DNA of 64,000 nucleotides, taken from Coriolopsis trogii. Taxonomy: Eukaryota > Basidiomycota > Agaricomycetes > Polyporales > Polyporaceae. Numbering within the stretch: position 1 is the stretch's first letter; the number at the start of each line of letters is the position of its first letter. A program made the translations under genes and the position numbers. Location of the stretch: the NCBI GenBank assembly GCA_020543525.1, contig JAHYIO010000023.1:1240001-1304000 (forward strand), given 5' to 3'. Below, in pieces: positions 59,063 through 64,000 of the stretch. The notes beneath the pieces are model-generated. The model worked only from the letters and a program-made list of their open reading frames with translations, was not told where the DNA came from and did no database searches.

Positions 59063-59324
59063 TACAGCTGCTTGCGAAAAGTTTGCTCGGAGCGCTGAGC
59101 GCACGAAATAAATCCAAAAAATGCCGGAAAATCGAAAAATGCCTCGACCGCGTTCCTCGCTGCGTATCTCGGGTTGGATAGTATATTTTGACTCCCTATG
59201 CCTTCGTATACCCTCATGTGTACTTTCCAAGGACGTATGTACATGAATGGAACCCAACCAAAAGCCAGCTCATCCAGCTTATGTGCAAGCGCCCATGCAC
59301 AGTACACGGAGCCTGCGAGCTTCA
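59063..59324 (-). repeat. Left arm of the inverted repeat
   Basis: Reverse complement of 59602-59863. Starts with TACAGCTGCTTGCG. Contains a minus-strand frame with hydrophobic and aromatic residues (FDFPAFFGFIS), which matches no family I know. Confidence 0.85.
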
Positions 59325-59601
59325 AAATTGACGGGGAGCTTGTGAAACTCCCAACGCGACTATTTCGAGGTGCTATTGGAGTGCCAGGCTACTCGTTCCA
59401 GGTAATTGAAGAACAGGGAATGCCCAGGCATGCCTTCCGTAGTCCTGGCTGTCGGAGAGTAGGGAAGCGCCGATCAATGACACTGCGCGACCTTGTGCCA
59501 CTCTCGAATTCCTTCATGTTTCGCACTCAACTTCCTCTCTAAGTGTTTTCATGCACTAAGGGAACTCGATCCAGCCTATTTGGCCTGGGGTGGCTCCGCA
59601 A

Positions 59602-59863
59602 TGAAGCTCGCAGGCTCCATGTACTGTGCATGGGCGCTTGCACATAAGCTGGATGAGCTGGCTTTTGGTTGGGTTCCATTCATGTACATACGTCCTTGGA
59701 AAGTACACATGAGGGTATACGAAGGCATAGGGAGTCAAAATATACTATCCAACCCGAGATACGCAGCGAGGAACGCGGTCGAGGCATTTTTCGATTTTCC
59801 GGCATTTTTTGGATTTATTTCGTGCGCTCAGCGCTCCGAGCAAACTTTTCGCAAGCAGCTGTA
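59602..59863 (+). repeat. Right arm of the inverted repeat
   Basis: Mirror of the left arm. The open frame runs on a little past the arm, since no stop is met until about 59910. Confidence 0.85.
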
Positions 59864-60152
59864 CACCTACATAGGTGTAGAAAGTTTCAATTACGTAGGA
59901 CAGAGGTCGTAAACACGTGCCAGCTGGCGACTGAGGGGACTCGGAACGGACCTACTTTGGATTATATTCACTTGCCTTCGTCCATGTCTCGACGAGCAAA
60001 CCAGTCGGTGCCTCTTGCTTGACTCTCCCATCTTGCTGGCTTGAAATTCCCCTGAATCTGACAGACACATCGCTCCTGATACGCCTCGTTGACTAGTGTG
60101 CTGCATGTTGCATTGGCTAAACCATCCACCGTGAACGTCTCTCTGCCCGACC

Positions 60153-61799
60153 ATGGCGACCATGGACTACGTCGAAATACCATCGTACGCAACACGGCTG
60201 CGAACAGATAATCCGAGCAATGACGTCCGTCCTGCCCCGAGAATTGTCACCTCTCTCCCTCGTCCAGAACACTCTCCAGTCCGTGCGTCGGCCGCACTCT
60301 CTCAGCCAATGTCTCCTTCGAAAGGGGGCGGAAGTAATCTCACCTCAATGTTACTCTCTTCTGCTCTCCAACTACCTGCCAACGCTCCCACCGCTCCTCG
60401 GATGTACGGGACAAGCAAGGGTGCCCCTCGTCTGCTCTCCACGCGTGACCCACTCTCTATCCCTATCACCACGGTGAACTTCAGGCGGTTCGTAGCAAAG
60501 TCCGGTCCCATATTTTGGCTGCAAGATCGGATAGAGGAGATTCTACTGTGGAAGAAAGGGTGGAAGTACACCCTGGTGTGGATGGCCGCCTATGCATTCA
60601 TCTGTACGTTCCCCTCGCAATGATAATCACGGAAAATTCTGAGATTTGATGTAGGTTATTTTCCACGACTACTGCTGCTCGTTCCGCATGCCGTCATACT
60701 CGGGGTCCTGCTCGCGACGCACCCTTCAATTCGAGGCCGCGACAGTACTGAGAGTCCTTCTCCAAAGGCGACTCAACCGCCTCCCCCTAGTCAGCCCGGT
60801 GAGGGTAGCGTGGATTGGTTGGCCAATCTGCAGGCCATCCAGAACCTCATGGGAGCTGTGTAAGTGTGCTTAACCATAGTGCGCCCTCAAGGAACACATC
60901 CACTCATTTGCTCTGTACGCCTGCAGATCCGACGGCCACGACCTTGCCATCCAGGTCGTACCCTACCTCACCTGGTCGTCTCCCTACACTGGAATCGTCT
61001 TGTCTGCCGTCTTCGCCTCGTTCTTGGCTATGGTACCCCTCGTCCATATGCTCCCCATGCGTACAACGTGTCTCGTCCTCGGTCTCTTTCCATTCTTCAT
61101 CACGCATCCCTTCACCCAGCACAGGCTCCTCCCGGCTCTCCAGTCCAATCTCAGCCCCATGCTGAAGTTTGTGCACGTGCGCGCACTCCGTCTCATCGAC
61201 AACGACAATTTGGATGACAGGCACCTGCGCGCGGAGCTGCGAGAGGTCGAGCTGTACGAGAACGAGCGATGGGCACCAGGAGCGGCTGGGAGCTCAGACG
61301 AAGCGGATGGGACGTGGTCCAAGACGAACCTCAAGCCGGGCGAGCGAAAAGCGTGGACGCGCGGACGGGACGGGTGGAGCGGTGTCTCTGACGACGGCAG
61401 TGGTGAAGTGAGGTCAGTATGTTCCTCGTCATTCACATGATCACACAATTGGGAGTCCTCGGGCTATGGGTATGCGGACGCTGACTCTTGGTGCACAGCA
61501 GCAATCTCACGTTTTCGCTGGCCTCTGGATGGTGTTTCGTGGAGACGGAGGATTGGAGACCGGACTTGGAAGGCTCGTGGACTGATGGCGTCGGCGCGGA
61601 TAACAGTGAGTGAACAATTGGCTCACTGCAGCTTCCGTAATACTAATTGTTTCTGCCAGATGGTTGGGTGTATACTAACGACGTCTGGCTTGATCCTCAC
61701 CCACATCCGCTGGATGAGTGGAGGACTGGTAGTGGAGGCATGACAAGACGTCGACGCTGGACCAGACGTATTTACTATAGCTCAGGGGATTCTGTGTAA
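60153..61799 (+). CDS. Pex24/Pex30-type peroxin with dysferlin domain
   Basis: Exons 60153-60603, 60655-60859, 60927-61412, 61499-61605, 61660-61799; 462 residues. After about 110 residues of Ser/Pro-rich cytosolic sequence come reticulon-like membrane segments: KYTLVWMAAYAFICYFPRLL, TGIVLSAVFASFLAMVPLV and LGLFPFFITHP. The DysF domain follows: VELYENERW, SGWCFVETEDWRPDLEGSW, and NGWVYTNDVWLDPHPHPLDE with the paired Trp motif. This is the Pex23/24/29/30/32 family of ER and peroxisome membrane proteins that control peroxisome number and contact sites. The exact paralogue is not resolved. Ends with a basic tail RRRRWTRR. Confidence 0.92.
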
Positions 61800-63145
61800 T
61801 TTTGATTGTGAGTGTACCATAGTATGTGAATCTGGTTCGATACTTCCGACCTGGCCATTGACGTCTTTAGCTCGCCTTGAAGTGATTGCCGAGCCTGCGG
61901 CAAAGTACAGTCTTCGCGTCGTACCGTGCATGTCAGAGCTCAGCGTCTCAACCCGGACGTGTACTTACATACGTACTCCGTCAATCCCTTAGCAACTGTT
62001 TCTGCTGAACTTCACAGTAACAGGATAAGTACTGGTACTTATTTAATCTGCCCAATTGAACGGCGAGTCCAGGCTTGGTAAGTTCCTCCTGGCCGAGCGC
62101 CCTCAACAACGGAGAGTTGAACCCGAATTTTCCCGACCCATCCCTTCCGCCCGCTACCGCAGGAGAGGGTCAGACGTTTCCCCCATGTCCTCCCTCCTGT
62201 GTCAACAACGTTCCCCTTTCGTTCCAAAACGTCTCCCCTTCGCTCTGAAAACAACGCCGACTGAAGCCGCACGCCATCAAATGTCTATGGTATACATCTC
62301 TCGCCCGCTAGACAGAGAACCCCGGATGATGGATAGCCAGGAAATGCAAGCATCGTGAGTGCTTCTGTCATGATCACCATTCCAGTACACCCAGCGACGG
62401 GTCTCGGAGTCGCTTTCGCGCTCGGGATCGGCGTTGTGCGTCCCCGACTAAAGTGCCTTCGGCGACCGCCGCCAGCGCAGGCCTCATAGCGGATACCAGA
62501 GTCACCCGGCCCCTGTCGGCCCTCGGACACAACAGCTGGCAAGTTACATCGCCCGGAGCTCGCCGTCCGCGGCGAGTAGTTCGTCTCCGATACCGACGTC
62601 AAACCGAAACTCGGAGCGACGACGGAACGGTGAAGGTGAGGGTGTATCAAGGCGCCGAGAGTTCCCGGGCAACTTCGTGAACGCATTCCAATCGGCCGAG
62701 TGCGGGTATGATCTACATATCGCTCAGTCCTCAGTCGGAAGCATAGCACTTCGATGGAGGCCGCCGATACTGACTCGGACAAGTTTTCGACTTTCAGTGG
62801 CCTGTCGGAAGTCGGTCCGACCGCCGAACTGGCTATCTTCTCCTTTACCTCTGCCAGGTTTAGGAACGAACATGGCGAAGCACGCAGGGGTGACGATGTC
62901 AAGCAAGATGGTCATTACAAATACAGTATGCACAGCCAGATAACTATACTCGTCGCAAGGTCGTCACAAGCACCAAGGTTCGTAACTTGTACATGCCATA
63001 AAGCGTACAGCAGCCGGTGCAAGCTCATCCCACAGCATCAGCTCGGAGAGTCAGACGCAAACGGGCAGGCGGCCACTGCGGGAGCCAGAGACCCGTGCAG
63101 CACAAAGGTTGTTACCCAAACGAAACAACCATTCGCGACAGCCGA
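61800..63145. other. Gene-poor interval
   Basis: About 1.35 kb. A minus-strand segment near 62850-62933 encodes a hydrophobic stretch (VFVMTILLDIVTPACFAMF), but I find no consistent splice model around it. It may be a remnant of a membrane-protein gene. Confidence 0.4.
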
Positions 63146-64000
63146 TTATACGGGCTCAGGCGTCGCCCGCTTCTCGTCGACGACGCGCAAGCTCGTGGGT
63201 CGCGAGTCCGAGTCTACCTCGCGGGTCTCGGACTCGACCTCGTCGTTTCCGCCGCCCTCCTCGAACGCGGTCTTCGCCTTCTCAAAGTGCGAGCCGTAGT
63301 TCTCGGGACCAATGATAGTGATGAGGAGCACGAACGCGGCGACGACGCCAATGAGGATGCCCTGTACGGTCGCGTAGTCGGACACCTCCTTCGGTTTCCC
63401 GTCCTTGTCAATGATCGTCGTGTGAAGGTTGGCGGCCCCCGCTATAAAAATAGGTAAAGTGAAGTGGGGCGTGGATCCGTCAGTTATCGTCTTTCGTGGC
63501 CTAGTGTCAGGAAGAACGGAGATCACTCACTGGCTTCGATTTGTGCAGAAGCGGAGGAGACCATCTGGAAGAGTCAAAACGTGGTCAGGACTTCCTTCTT
63601 CAAGGACTATGACACAACGGCACGTACGTTGCCGAGCTGGTAGGCAACACCGGGGAAGGTGGCACGGAAGGCCGGCGGGGAGATCTCTGCCAGTTGGATG
63701 GGAATCTGAAGGACCGGTTAGTGAGCTGACGATCGCACCGACGACCATGCAAGGGAAACTCACAACACCCCAAGCACCCTGGACACCGAACTGGATGCAG
63801 AAGGCACCAGCGGCGAGCCCAGCGAAGCTTGTCGGCAGAATCCAGAGAGGGATGAAGGCTAGTTTGAAACGGGTAAGAATGGTCGCTACTCTCAGGGGAG
63901 AAGGTTTCACCACTTACCGCCAATGAGAAGGACGAAGATGCTGTGAAGGTTACCGTCAGCTAGTCCAGCGAAGAGGTATGAGTGAGAATGACATACATGA
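63146..64000 (-). CDS. MFS carboxylate transporter (Jen1-like), C-terminal part
   Basis: Exons (minus) 63997-64000 (cut by the window edge), 63918-63940, 63764-63858, 63628-63705, 63531-63564, 63146-63441. About 175 residues are visible. Helices: IFVLLIGG, FIPLWILPTSFAGLAAGAFC, GVQGAWGVVPIQLAEISPP, then RATFPGVAYQLGNMVSSASAQIE and the last helix TVQGILIGVVAAFVLLITII. The GAWG, EISPP and PGVAYQLGN blocks are diagnostic of Jen1/Jhp proton-coupled lactate, pyruvate and dicarboxylate carriers. The acidic tail of about 60 residues is cytosolic. The start is outside the window. Confidence 0.9.

Larger units (their letters stand above)
59063..59863. mobile_element. Foldback-like element: 262-bp inverted arms with 277-bp spacer
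   Basis: The arms 59063-59324 and 59602-59863 are reverse complements across 262 bp without indels; I found one mismatch, near the inner ends. Each arm carries the same open frame of about 90 codons pointing away from the spacer. No target-site duplication is obvious and no transposase is seen. This could be a foldback transposon, a hairpin-RNA locus, or a locally inverted duplication. Confidence 0.65.
57922..60152. other. Long intergenic interval holding the large inverted repeat
   Basis: 2.2 kb between the divergent protease and peroxin genes. The only clear structure is the inverted repeat at 59063-59863. A long minus-strand frame at 57922-58431 is an upstream read-through of the protease frame and not a gene. 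Confidence 0.5.

Noticed and set aside
62285..62902. 205-codon minus-strand frame
   Set aside because: No family features, interrupted hydrophobic pieces in other frames, and no consistent splice model.

Overview
The window is nuclear DNA of a filamentous basidiomycete, most likely an Agaricomycete. Genes are dense and split by many short introns (mostly 48-80 nt, GT-AG with a few GC-AG, CTNAC-like branch points). The protein set fits this: a polyporopepsin-like aspartic protease, a DUF6534 seven-helix protein, a MOB2-type kinase activator and a Pob3 without an HMG box. I rebuilt gene models by hand from reading frames, splice-site phase and family knowledge. Exon coordinates are given in each entry. 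No CRISPR, phage or bacterial operon structure was seen.

Layout. 1-9.3 kb: the 3' end of a GCFC-domain splicing factor, a homeodomain protein with altered recognition-helix residues, an 11-helix transporter-like protein, a DCAF4-type WD40 protein and a MOB2-like activator. 9.5-16.5 kb: one large gene for the nuclear-basket protein TPR/Mlp1. 17-21.5 kb: a 1,133-residue protein kinase with HND in place of HRD. 22-25 kb: a dienelactone hydrolase, an intron-containing tRNA-Lys and an uncharacterised mitochondrial-type membrane protein. 26.6-28 kb: an Rrt8/EI24-like membrane protein. 28.4-34.8 kb: cofilin and alpha-actinin in tandem, then the FACT subunit Pob3 divergent from alpha-actinin. 35.4-40.5 kb: a large RA-PH scaffold protein. 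40.5-42.9 kb: gene-poor.

42.9-49 kb: mitochondrial porin, a rhodanese phosphatase with a possible mitochondrial leader, the COX assembly factor COX20, a short MITE-like element and a cyclase-family hydrolase. 49.3-49.8 kb: U2 snRNA divergent from tRNA-Gly. 49.9-51.8 kb: a DUF6534 membrane protein. 53.6-55.9 kb: a small unknown protein and a long LYR-motif protein. 56.2-57.9 kb: the secreted aspartic protease. 59.0-59.9 kb: a 262-bp near-perfect inverted repeat around a 277-bp spacer. 60.1-61.8 kb: a Pex24/Pex30-type peroxin with a dysferlin domain. 63.1-64 kb: the 3' end of a Jen1-type carboxylate transporter running off the window.

Most genes are conserved housekeeping genes arranged in divergent pairs with 0.2-0.9 kb shared promoters. 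Several serve linked processes by chance or synteny: actin (cofilin and alpha-actinin) and mitochondria (porin, rhodanese, COX20). The least explained parts are the long inverted repeat, the MITE-like element, two small unknown proteins, and gene-poor stretches near 25-26.6, 40.5-42.9, 51.8-53.6, 58-60 and 61.8-63.1 kb.
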